From Methanocorpusculum parvum (lineage in GTDB: Archaea; Halobacteriota; Methanomicrobia; Methanomicrobiales; Methanocorpusculaceae): 49,019 bases of DNA. The notes under the pieces are model-generated. The model worked only from the letters and a program-made list of their open reading frames with translations, made no database searches and was not told the origin of the DNA. The DNA is taken from positions 1 to 49,019 of the forward strand of contig SUTD01000009.1 of assembly GCA_015063085.1 (NCBI GenBank), read 5' to 3'. Both the position numbers and the translations under genes were made by a program. Below, one piece after another: positions 25,200 through 32,611 of this stretch (its first letter is position 1; every line of letters begins with the position of its first letter).

Positions 25200-26486
25200 A
25201 TGGCAGGCGAATATTCCCAAAACGAAGTCGAAAAAGACGAAGCGCGAAAGCGGTATGAGTTCAAGAAGGCTCTTGAACGCCTCGAGGAGAAGGAAGGTTC
25301 CGGAACTGAACTTATCTCTCTCTACATCCCGCCGGACAAGCAGATTTACGATGTCACAGCACACCTCCGTGACGAATACGGACAGTGTGCAAACATCAAG
25401 AGCAAACAGACCAGAACCAATGTTCAGAGTGCAATCTCCTCCATCCTTGCACGCTTAAAGTACTACAAAGCCCCTCCGGAGAACGGAATGGCTGTCTTCT
25501 GCGGAGCAGTCAACATCGGAGGAGACAAGACTGATCTTGAATCTATCATCGTCGAACCTCCGGAGCCGATTAGAACCTACAGCTACCGCTGCAGTTCATC
25601 CTTCGAACTGGAAACCTTAAAGGACATGCTCGACGACAAGTTCGTCTATGGTCTTTTAGTCATTGACCGTCGTGAAGCACACTGGGGATTCCTTCGCGGA
25701 ACCAGAATCGAGTCCTTAGGTGGCACCCACTCCACTGTTCCAGGAAAGCAGAGAAAGGGAGGTCAGTCCAGTATTCGTTTCGAGCGTCTGAGATTAATCG
25801 CAATCCACGACTTCTACACCAAAGTCGGAGAACGTGCATCCGAGGCATTCTTAGCTGAGCCGAACTTCTTCGACAAGTTCAAGGGTCTCTTAATCGGCGG
25901 TCCGATGCCGACGAAAGAAGAGTTTGCAGAAGGAGACTTCCTCCACCACGAAATCAAGCGCAGAATTGTCGGTCTCTTTGATGCATCCTACACCAACGAG
26001 TTCGGTCTCAAAGAACTCGTCGACAACGCACAGGATGCCCTTCGCGGTGTTGACATCGCAGATGAGAAGTGGGAGATGGCAAGATTCTTCAAAGAACTTG
26101 TCAAAGACAACGGGGCTGCAGCATACGGAGAGGATTCTGTCCGTGCAAATCTCGAAGCAGGCGCAGTCGATACTCTGCTCTTATCCGAGAAACTGAGAAA
26201 GGCACGCTTAACCATCACCTGCGGAAACTGCGGAGCACAGGAGGTCAAGACTATGCAGATTGAGGCAGGAAAGAAGTTCAAGGACTTACCGCTCGGCCGC
26301 TGTCCAAACTGCCAGTCCTCGTTAATCCTTGAGAAGGAAGAGGATATCATTGACGAACTGACTGCTCTTGCCGATATGTCAAACACCCGCGTTGAAATTA
26401 TCTCTGACGACTTCGAAGAAGGAGGAATGCTCATGTCCGCATTCGGCGGAATTGCTGCAGTTCTCCGCTACCCAACAGGACTCTAA
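25200..26486 (+). CDS. prf1: Archaeal peptide chain release factor 1 (aRF1)
   Basis: aRF1 recognises all three stop codons and triggers release of the nascent chain. In the 428-residue protein the stop-recognition NIKS motif is at residues 65-68, the YxCxxxF motif is YRCSSSF (129-135), and the GGQ catalytic loop is at 187-189 (KQRKGGQSS). A C-terminal zinc ribbon uses CGNCGAQ and CPNCQS. The length is usual. argS follows 2 nt after the stop, so the two translation genes share a transcript; an inverted repeat precedes the start. Confidence 0.96.
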   Translation: MAGEYSQNEVEKDEARKRYEFKKALERLEEKEGSGTELISLYIPPDKQIYDVTAHLRDEYGQCANIKSKQTRTNVQSAISSILARLKYYKAPPENGMAVFCGAVNIGGDKTDLESIIVEPPEPIRTYSYRCSSSFELETLKDMLDDKFVYGLLVIDRREAHWGFLRGTRIESLGGTHSTVPGKQRKGGQSSIRFERLRLIAIHDFYTKVGERASEAFLAEPNFFDKFKGLLIGGPMPTKEEFAEGDFLHHEIKRRIVGLFDASYTNEFGLKELVDNAQDALRGVDIADEKWEMARFFKELVKDNGAAAYGEDSVRANLEAGAVDTLLLSEKLRKARLTITCGNCGAQEVKTMQIEAGKKFKDLPLGRCPNCQSSLILEKEEDIIDELTALADMSNTRVEIISDDFEEGGMLMSAFGGIAAVLRYPTGL

Positions 26487-26488
26487 AT

Positions 26489-28165
26489 ATGTACCGCGAA
26501 TATCTTGCAAAAACAACCGAACTCCTCCGCGAGGCAACCGGGTTATCGGATGTTTTAATCACTGACGGCGGAGAGCATGCTGATGTCGCATCGACAGCTG
26601 CTTTCGCTCTTGCAAAGGCTGAGAAGAAAAACCCTGCATTAATTGCAAAAGACATTGTTGAAAAGATTGCCGCAAATCCAAAGTCTGCCGGAATTGCGGT
26701 AACCTGCAAAGGTCCGTACATCAACTTCGTCTTCGGTTCTGAATATGTTGCAGAATCCGTTGCAGCAGCCCGCAAAGAAACCTACGGTGAGCTTCCGGAG
26801 AAGACCGAAAAAGTCATCATCGAGCACACCAGTGCAAACCCGAACGGTCCGCTTCACGTTGGACACATCAGAAACACGGTTATCGGTGACACCCTTGTCC
26901 GCGTTTTCAGAAAAGCAGGCTATCCGGTCGAAGCTCAGTACTACTTAAACGATATGGGCCGCCAGATCGCAATCGTTGCATGGGGTGTCAAGAATCTCCA
27001 CTACGAGCGCGAGGAAGGCGAGAAGGGAGACGAGTTTATCGTCAGACACTATGTCGAGGCAAACAAGATCGCCAAGGAAAAGCCGGAGATTGAGCCTGAG
27101 TTCGATTTAATGATGGAGAAAATCGAGGCAGGAGATGAAGAGACTGTCAAACTCTTCCACGACTCCGTTGACATCTGCGCAGAAGGTATCAAGGAAACCC
27201 TTGCCTCCATGAACGTCCACCACGACAGATTTGTCCGCGAGACCACTTTCCTCTGGGATGGTTCGATGGCAGAGGTTCTTGGAAGAATCGAGAAGATGGA
27301 AGACACTCAGTTCGACGGTAAGATGATGTACCTCGACCTTTCCAAGCAGGGATTCGGAAACCGTTATGTCCTTCGCAGAAGCAACGGAACTTCCGTCTAC
27401 GCAGCCCGCGACCTTGCTTTCCACCTCTGGAAGAACACCCAGTGCGACAGAAGCATTGATGTCCTTGGTGCAGACCACAAGTTAATCGGTTCTCAGCTTC
27501 AGACCACCTTATCCCTCATCGGCGAGAGACCGCCGGAGATTGTAAACTTCGAGTTCGTTTCTCTTCCGGAAGGTTCGATGACGACCAGAGGAGGTGTCTT
27601 CATCACCGCAGATGAGTTAATCGCTGAGACGAAGAAGCGTGCATTAGAGGAGGTTACCGTCCGCCGTCCGGAGCTTTCCGCAGAAGAGCGTGAGAAGATT
27701 GCAAACGCGGTCGCTGTCGGTGCTGTCCGCTATGATATCGTCAAAGTCTCGGCAGAAAAGTCCACCGTCTTTGACTGGAAGGAGGCTCTTGACTTCGAGC
27801 GTCAGAGTGCTCCGTATGCACAGTACGCACACGCAAGAGCCTGCTCTATCTTAGAGAAGGCAAAAGAGGAGGGCGGATTTGCAGAATGCTATGAGTTCTC
27901 TGACTCTTACGAGATTGCTCTTGCAAAGCACATCGCACAGTTCCCGTATGTTATCGAGAAGGTTGTAGTCGAGCTTCGCCCGCATCTCCTTGCAACCTAT
28001 GTCCGCGACCTTGCAGATCTCTTCAACTCCTTCTACCGCTTCGATCCGGTCTTAAAGGCAGAGGGCAAAGTCCGCGATGCACGGTTAACGTTAGTTGACG
28101 CCTGCAGAAACACTCTCTTCCAGGCTCTCGATGTCTTAGGTATCGAGGCTCTGGAGAGTATGTAA
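26489..28165 (+). CDS. argS: Arginyl-tRNA synthetase
   Basis: A class I synthetase of 558 residues that charges tRNA-Arg. The N-terminal Add-1-like domain is followed by the signature SANPNGPLHVGHIRNT, with HVGH at residues 123-126. The KMSKS position is replaced by MTTRGG (EGSMTTRGGVF), as in many archaeal ArgRS. The C-terminal anticodon-binding domain holds QSAPYAQYAHARACSIL and DLADLFNSFYRFDPVL. It starts 2 nt after prf1. Confidence 0.96.
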   Translation: MYREYLAKTTELLREATGLSDVLITDGGEHADVASTAAFALAKAEKKNPALIAKDIVEKIAANPKSAGIAVTCKGPYINFVFGSEYVAESVAAARKETYGELPEKTEKVIIEHTSANPNGPLHVGHIRNTVIGDTLVRVFRKAGYPVEAQYYLNDMGRQIAIVAWGVKNLHYEREEGEKGDEFIVRHYVEANKIAKEKPEIEPEFDLMMEKIEAGDEETVKLFHDSVDICAEGIKETLASMNVHHDRFVRETTFLWDGSMAEVLGRIEKMEDTQFDGKMMYLDLSKQGFGNRYVLRRSNGTSVYAARDLAFHLWKNTQCDRSIDVLGADHKLIGSQLQTTLSLIGERPPEIVNFEFVSLPEGSMTTRGGVFITADELIAETKKRALEEVTVRRPELSAEEREKIANAVAVGAVRYDIVKVSAEKSTVFDWKEALDFERQSAPYAQYAHARACSILEKAKEEGGFAECYEFSDSYEIALAKHIAQFPYVIEKVVVELRPHLLATYVRDLADLFNSFYRFDPVLKAEGKVRDARLTLVDACRNTLFQALDVLGIEALESM

Positions 28166-28239
28166 GAAGGGATTTTATTTCCCTGCTTTTTTTTGGATTT
28201 TTTTGGAAGTTTTTTGTTGGTTTTCGTCCTTACTCTTGG

Positions 28240-28398
28240 AACACGAATCCGCACGAATTGATACGAATCGCGTGCCTATGCACGGCCCCTTTCCCCGCTT
28301 ATCGCGGGGAGCCGCGGCACGCGATTCGTTTTGATGGCGAGAGCGTGCTCGAGCCGTGAGCAAGTCTGAAGGACTGGCGATTCGCGTGGATTCGTGTT
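28240..28398. repeat. Large nested inverted-repeat element between argS and the BtuF-like gene
   Basis: Three nested stems are visible. Outer arms AACACGAATCC (28240-28250) and GGATTCGTGTT (28388-28398) are perfect over 11 bp. Inner arms ACGAATCGCGTGCC (28263-28276) and GGCACGCGATTCGT (28316-28329) are perfect over 14 bp. A terminal CCCCGC/GCGGGG hairpin lies at 28293-28309. The hexamer CGAATC/GATTCG recurs about eight times in some 300 bp here. The element could be a miniature mobile or REP-like element, a structured RNA, or a protein-binding array. No coding sequence fits it. Confidence 0.7.
28336..28376 (+). repeat. Dispersed intergenic repeat, copy 1
   Basis: The segment from GGCGAGAGCGTGCTCGAGCC to CTGAAGGAC matches 41831-41870 at roughly 80% by eye, including the core GCTCGAGC palindrome and the CTGAA-GAC end. 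It lies within the large inverted-repeat element. Its second copy is also intergenic. Confidence 0.5.
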
Positions 28399-28696
28399 TC
28401 TAGGGTAAGGGATGCCCACAAATTCTTAATTTTGCTCCTAAATCTATGGATTGCCTTTTTACTCCTCATTTAATTGGAGTTTATGGGCAAAGCCTCTATT
28501 TACTATTTTATTGCGATTCGCTGAGATTCGCTGAGATTCGCGGACGGCAAATCGACTGCAGCACATCCACCGCCCCATGCCCCCCTTCACAAACGAATAA
28601 CCCCGCAGAACAACTGCCGGGAAAACCATCTGAAAAAATCAGATCGCCTGACTCTCTCCAAATCAATTAATAGGAAGTAAACGCAAATTATCCTGT
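28399..28696. other. Gene-free stretch with a short tandem repeat upstream of the BtuF-like gene
   Basis: No supported gene. It holds a tandem CTGAGATTCG (28521-28530 and 28531-28540), preceded by a degenerate copy, and then a C-rich stretch. A possible small hairpin GTTTTCCCGGCAG/CTGCCGG is not convincing. Promoter elements for the gene at 28697 are unclear; ATTAATAGGAAG about 30 nt upstream is the best candidate. Confidence 0.45.
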
Positions 28697-29686
28697 ATGA
28701 ACATGCGAGGTCTGCTCATTACAGCCGTTCTGCTCTCCCTCTTCTGCGGAGCAGCAGGGGCGGCTGTTGTCACCGATGATCTGGGTGTTACCGTGGAAAT
28801 CCCCGAATATCCGCAGAGAATCATCTCCCTGTCGCCGGCAAACACCGAGATTCTCTTTGCCTTAGGGCTCGATGAACGAATCGTCGGGGTTACCGAATAC
28901 TGCACCTACCCGGATGCCGCCAGAACCAAAGAGACCGTTGGCGGATTTACCACCATCAATGTCGAAAAAATCGCGGCACTCAACCCCGACCTCATTGTTG
29001 CAGCGCATGGAAACTCACGCGAGACCGTTGTCCACCTGCGCGAGCTCGGCTTTACCATCATTACGGTAAATGCTGATACCATCGGGCTTACCATAAACGA
29101 CATCGCAATCCTCGGAAAAGCAACCGGAACGGAAGCGCAGGCCAAAGCGCTGATATCCTCGCTGCAGGAGTATCTGGATGAGGTTGCAGCGCTTACCGCC
29201 AATCGGGAGAAGCCGACCATTCTCCACTGCTTATGGACCGATCCGTTATGGGTTTCCGGAAGCAGAACCTTCCAGGATGAGATGATTACTGCAGCAGGCG
29301 GAATCAATGCGGCGGCCGCAGAGGATGAATGGGTTGCTCTGACGATGGAGAAGTTCCTGATGATGAATCCGGACATTATTGTGGTGGATTCCGGAAACGG
29401 TATGGGTGTCGGCGCTGATGATGCTCTTCTGCACTACTTCTTAGAAGATCCGCGGATGCAGACGTTATCGGCGGTCAAAAACGGCCGCGTCTATGTGGTC
29501 GATGCAGACCTCATTGACAGAGGCGGCCCGAGGATCAAAGAGGGCGTCGAAGCGCTTGCACAAATCGCCCACCCGGACATCTTCGGCGAGTACGGCGGAC
29601 ACAGTCAGGCCGCTGCATCTCCGGGTTTTGGAGCCGGTTTGGTTCTTGCCGGACTTGGTGCTCTTCTCCTGCTGAGAAGAAGATAA
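28697..29686 (+). CDS. BtuF-like ABC transporter substrate-binding protein with PGF-CTERM anchor
   Basis: A 329-residue secreted protein. An N-terminal signal peptide (about residues 1-22, GLLITAVLLSLFCGAAGAA) precedes a class III binding-protein fold: RIISLSPANTEILFALGLDERIVGVTEYC, here given in part, is typical of cobalamin/iron-siderophore receptors. The C terminus ends SPGFGAGLVLAGLGALLLLRRR in outline, that is PGF, a hydrophobic helix and a basic tail. This is the sorting signal cut by archaeosortase A, so the protein should end lipid-anchored on the outer face of the membrane. Substrate is probably a corrinoid or iron chelate. No BtuC/BtuD permease or ATPase is adjacent. Confidence 0.88.
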   Translation: MNMRGLLITAVLLSLFCGAAGAAVVTDDLGVTVEIPEYPQRIISLSPANTEILFALGLDERIVGVTEYCTYPDAARTKETVGGFTTINVEKIAALNPDLIVAAHGNSRETVVHLRELGFTIITVNADTIGLTINDIAILGKATGTEAQAKALISSLQEYLDEVAALTANREKPTILHCLWTDPLWVSGSRTFQDEMITAAGGINAAAAEDEWVALTMEKFLMMNPDIIVVDSGNGMGVGADDALLHYFLEDPRMQTLSAVKNGRVYVVDADLIDRGGPRIKEGVEALAQIAHPDIFGEYGGHSQAAASPGFGAGLVLAGLGALLLLRRR

Positions 29687-29727
29687 TATTCCCGGGGGAT
29701 TTCCCCTCTGTTTTTTCAAAAAAGAAG

Positions 29728-30258
29728 TTAGTGTGAGAACAGCTCTGCGTTTTTAAAACAGTGGGCTGCCCGTTCTTCCTGCTCCATTGCAAGAAGCAGT
29801 CTGCCTTTTCTTGCCCAGAAATCCGCATCGCAGGGCGTGATTTCAATCCCGCGCTCGAAGGCCGAGAGGGCTTTTTTGTAATCTTCGACTGCTGCATAGG
29901 CAAGGCCTAAGTTCATCCAGTAGTCGGCTGCGTCTGCATTTAAGCGGACTGCTCTGTCGAATGCGGAGATTGCGCCCTCTATGTCTCCGGCTCTGAAATG
30001 CACAACGCCCTTTCCGCACCAGATTGCAGCACACAAGGGATCGAGGTCTGCTGCACGGCGCAGGCAGAGGATTGCTTCGTCTGCTTTGTCCTGCTCGCTC
30101 ATGGCAAGCCCTAACTCTGCGTAGTAGACTGCTTTGCAGGGGTTGAGTTCGACTGCTTTCTGGAAGCAGAGCTCAGCCTGGCGGAAGTGTCCCATATCGC
30201 GCTCGGTTTCTCCTCTTGAGAACCAGTAGGCATCATCTGATGCGGAGTCTGGTGTCAT
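29728..30258 (-). CDS. TPR-repeat protein
   Basis: A 176-residue protein made of about five 34-residue tetratricopeptide repeats. They are recognisable from recurring A-x2-YY/W, G/L-A and A-F-x-K/R-A-V positions, for example AELCFQKAVELNPCKAVYY, AISAFDRAVRLNADAADYW and ALSAFERGIEITPCDADFW. TPR units bind other proteins; the partner is unknown. It lies 3 nt downstream of purE on the same strand and is probably co-transcribed with it. Confidence 0.87.
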   Translation of the reverse strand: MTPDSASDDAYWFSRGETERDMGHFRQAELCFQKAVELNPCKAVYYAELGLAMSEQDKADEAILCLRRAADLDPLCAAIWCGKGVVHFRAGDIEGAISAFDRAVRLNADAADYWMNLGLAYAAVEDYKKALSAFERGIEITPCDADFWARKGRLLLAMEQEERAAHCFKNAELFSH

Positions 30259-30261
30259 TAC

Positions 30262-30651
30262 TTAGTTCTTTCCTAAGATGCGGGCTGCAAAGTGTCCGGC
30301 ATTTTCTCCGCCGTCAACAGCCATGCAGGCAACAGGGACGCCTTTCGGCATCTGCGCGATGGAAAGCAGTGCGTCAAGTCCTCCTGCAATCTTTCCGGAG
30401 ACTGGAACACCGATTACCGGCTTTTTGGTTCTTGCGGCAACAACGCCCGGAAGTGCTGCAGACATTCCGGCAATGCAGATGAAAATCTCTGCATCGGATG
30501 CCTTTACATACTCATCTAATGCTTCTGCATCGCGGTGTGCGGAGAGAATTTTTACTTCATAGGAAATCTGGTACGATTCAAGAGCTGATACTGCCTTGTC
30601 GATGATTGCCTGATCAGATGCGGATCCGGCGATAACTGCAACTTCGGTCAT
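30262..30651 (-). CDS. purE: N5-carboxyaminoimidazole ribonucleotide mutase PurE
   Basis: PurE converts N5-CAIR to CAIR (or, as class II, AIR and CO2 to CAIR) in purine synthesis. The 129-residue protein is a little shorter than bacterial PurE but has its signatures: GSASDQAIIDKA, the catalytic SAHRD, and GMSAALPGVVAA with KPVIGVPVSG. Residues GENAGHFAARIL close the C-terminal helix. It leads a two-gene unit with the TPR protein. The class cannot be settled here; methanogens often lack PurK. Confidence 0.93.
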   Translation of the reverse strand: MTEVAVIAGSASDQAIIDKAVSALESYQISYEVKILSAHRDAEALDEYVKASDAEIFICIAGMSAALPGVVAARTKKPVIGVPVSGKIAGGLDALLSIAQMPKGVPVACMAVDGGENAGHFAARILGKN

Positions 30652-30701
30652 ATGAATGACTATAATTATGTTGGTTCACATATATGTAAACGACTAGTCA
30701 T

Positions 30702-31835
30702 ATGTATAATCAGACACTTCTCATGATGCCCGGACCTGTCCCCATGGCAGAATCGGTTCGCGGCGCAATGCTGAATCAGGCAATCAACCACAGAAGCAAG
30801 CAGCTTGGAGACTGCTACTCCGATATCGTCCGCATTTTACAGCCGGTCTTTGGAACCAAGAACGAGATTCTCGTCCTTTCCGGTTCAGGAACTGCCGGAC
30901 AGGAGGCAGCCATCGGCTCTTTTGCAAAGGGAAAGAAGGTCGCATCCTTAGTCAACGGTAAGTTCGGTGAGCGTCTTGGATTAATCTCCCAGATTTACGG
31001 CGAGACCACCATGATTGAGTCCGAGTGGGGACATGCACTGAATCTCGAGGCACTCGCAGAGTCTCTCGAAAACGGTGCTGAGGTGGTAACCCTTGTCCAC
31101 AACGAGACCTCTGCCGCCATCTTAAACCCGGCAGAAGAGGTTGGAAAGCTCTGTAAGAAACATGATGCCTTATTCATCCTCGACGGTATCACCTCTATCG
31201 GAGGAGATGTGGTCAAAGCTGATGAGTGGGGCGTTGATGTTGCAATCGTCGGCAGTCAGAAGTGTCTTGCAGCACCGGCAGGTCTTGCTGCTGTTTCTGT
31301 TTCCGAGAAGGCATGGGATAGACTTTCCGAGAACAGACCGTTCTACCTTGATTTAAAGAAGGCAAAGAAGTCCGCAGACGCATCTCCGAAGGAGACTCCG
31401 ACAACGCCTGCAGTTCCGCTCTTTATGGCAATGCGCGAGGCATGCCGCTTAATTGAGGAGGAGGGAATCGAGAACAGAATCGCCCGCCACAGAAAACTTT
31501 CCGCAGCAGTCCGCGAGGCAGGAAAGGTCTGGGGTCTTGCTCCGGTCCCGCAGGTTGATGCACTGCACGCTGCATCCAACACGGTCACCGGTTTCTTCTA
31601 TCCAGAGGGAATCGAGGACTCGCAGATTCGCGGATTCTGTAAGAAGATGGGAATCGAGTTTGCCGGCGGTCAGGACAGATTCAAGGGTAAGATTTTCCGT
31701 GTCGGCAATATGGGAATCATCGATACGCCGGAAATCCTCGCAACCGTCGCAACGATTCAGCTTGCATTCAAGAAGGCAGGATTCAAGCTCGGAGGAGACG
31801 GTCTCGAGGCAGCAGCAGAGATTCTCTCTGCATAA
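30702..31835 (+). CDS. Class V PLP aminotransferase (serine-pyruvate/alanine-glyoxylate type)
   Basis: A 377-residue pyridoxal phosphate enzyme. The family start LLMMPGPVPMAESVRGAM is followed by SGSGTAGQEAAIGS, the cofactor loop, and LFILDGITSIGGDVV with the PLP-binding Asp. The Schiff-base lysine is Lys187 in VGSQKCLAAPAG. In methanogens such proteins have been linked to aspartate or serine/glyoxylate transamination; the amino donor is not clear from sequence. It is divergent from purE across a 50-nt AT-rich promoter region. Nine T follow its stop. Confidence 0.9.
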   Translation: MYNQTLLMMPGPVPMAESVRGAMLNQAINHRSKQLGDCYSDIVRILQPVFGTKNEILVLSGSGTAGQEAAIGSFAKGKKVASLVNGKFGERLGLISQIYGETTMIESEWGHALNLEALAESLENGAEVVTLVHNETSAAILNPAEEVGKLCKKHDALFILDGITSIGGDVVKADEWGVDVAIVGSQKCLAAPAGLAAVSVSEKAWDRLSENRPFYLDLKKAKKSADASPKETPTTPAVPLFMAMREACRLIEEEGIENRIARHRKLSAAVREAGKVWGLAPVPQVDALHAASNTVTGFFYPEGIEDSQIRGFCKKMGIEFAGGQDRFKGKIFRVGNMGIIDTPEILATVATIQLAFKKAGFKLGGDGLEAAAEILSA

Positions 31836-31844
31836 TTTTTTTTT
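31836..31844 (+). terminator. Oligo-T terminator after the aminotransferase
   Basis: Nine consecutive T directly after the TAA. It separates the aminotransferase from the foreign-looking cassette that begins downstream. Confidence 0.6.
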
Positions 31845-31876
31845 CGCGCGCCAACCACGCTTCCCGGATTTTATTT

Positions 31877-31890
31877 CCAACACGTGTTGG
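31877..31890. promoter_or_regulatory. Palindromic site 1, candidate TetR operator
   Basis: CCAACACGTGTTGG is a perfect 14-bp palindrome, upstream of the TATA box of the cassette. It shares the ACAC/GTGT half-sites with site 2. Confidence 0.5.
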
Positions 31891-31921
31891 TTTTTTGCAG
31901 ATTCATTTCTGACAGCCCAAA

Positions 31922-31934
31922 ACATATTATATTC
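31922..31934 (+). promoter_or_regulatory. TATA box of the cassette promoter
   Basis: ACATATTATATTC lies about 40-50 nt upstream of the start codon at 31973. Initiation some 25 nt downstream would fall in or just after the palindrome at 31937-31953, which suits repression by a bound regulator. Confidence 0.45.
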
Positions 31935-31936
31935 AA

Positions 31937-31953
31937 AAACACAACATGTGTTT
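31937..31953. promoter_or_regulatory. Palindromic site 2, candidate TetR operator
   Basis: AAACACA-ACA-TGTGTTT has perfect 7-bp arms and lies between the TATA box and the start codon of the cassette's first gene. It resembles site 1. The likely ligand protein is the TetR regulator encoded convergently at 33510-34052. Confidence 0.55.
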
Positions 31954-31972
31954 AATTAATGATGGTGAGTGT

Positions 31973-32209
31973 ATGATTTCACTGAAAAAACAGAACGATA
32001 AAATCCGTGATGCAGCAGTCGGCGGCTATTTTGCCATCGAAAACGGTGTTGTCTGCGGATACAAAAAAATCGAGACTGGAGTTGTTTCCGGTTACAGGAA
32101 GATTGAAGACGCATTTCTGCAGAACTTTGTCTGCGGATACGGCGAGAGCATTGAAGATGCCAGAAAGCGGATTTCCGAGCCGAGGGATTTTGTGCGGAGG
32201 AGACGCTGA
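31973..32209 (+). CDS. GYKKIE-repeat small protein of Clostridia type
   Basis: A 78-residue polar protein with three imperfect 11-14-residue units: GYFAIENGVVC, GYKKIETGVVS and GYRKIEDAFLQ. It ends GESIEDARKRISEP and a basic tail. Proteins of this pattern are familiar from gut Clostridia (Lachnospiraceae and relatives), where they are uncharacterised; I know none typical of methanogens. The start at 31973 has GGTGAG just upstream; the frame opens at 31946 but that ATG lies inside the palindrome. The stop overlaps the next gene (TGATG), so the two are co-translated. Confidence 0.78.
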   Translation: MISLKKQNDKIRDAAVGGYFAIENGVVCGYKKIETGVVSGYRKIEDAFLQNFVCGYGESIEDARKRISEPRDFVRRRR

Positions 32210-32583
32210 TGAAAAAGCTGAACTTTGTATCTCTCCTGCTTGGCATCATCGGCACTCTGCTCCTCGGTTTTGGTATGAGCTGCTGTTTAGTTCCGGAGTT
32301 TAATGCACCAACCGCAGGGATTGTTCTCGGCATCATCGGCATTCTTGTTCTTCTCGTGATGCTGGTTGTAAGACGCAAAATGCAGGGAAAATCTGTTATT
32401 GTTGCACTGAATGCAAAAACAGTGTTTGCAATCCTTATTGGAATTGTCGGCACTCTCCTGTTCGGTCTTGGATTATGCCTCTGTATGGTGTTTACCGAAT
32501 ACTTCATCTGGGGAATTGTCGCGGCAGTCGCAGGAATTGCCGTACTGCTCAGCTTAATTCCGTTCTGCGGAAAACTCGAATAA
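32209..32583 (+). CDS. Small membrane protein with duplicated two-helix unit, Clostridia-like
   Basis: A 124-residue protein with four membrane helices arising from a tandem duplication. Unit 1 has LLGIIGTLLLGFGMSCCLV and unit 2 has LIGIVGTLLFGLGLCLCMV, each followed by a Gly/Ile-rich helix; RRKMQGK joins them. Similar proteins are common in Firmicutes with no assigned function. It overlaps the preceding gene by one base and ends 28 nt before the next. Confidence 0.78.
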   Translation: MKKLNFVSLLLGIIGTLLLGFGMSCCLVPEFNAPTAGIVLGIIGILVLLVMLVVRRKMQGKSVIVALNAKTVFAILIGIVGTLLFGLGLCLCMVFTEYFIWGIVAAVAGIAVLLSLIPFCGKLE

Positions 32584-32611
32584 ATTCACCGCTTCCTCCG
32601 CCAAATAACCC

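Noticed and set aside
24950-25258. 102-codon plus-strand frame in the SLC13-prf1 gap
   Set aside because: It runs through the prf1 promoter and start in another frame and looks like translated intergenic DNA.
28511-28540. CRISPR-like repeat
   Set aside because: Only two exact 10-bp copies without spacers and no cas genes; far too short for a CRISPR array.
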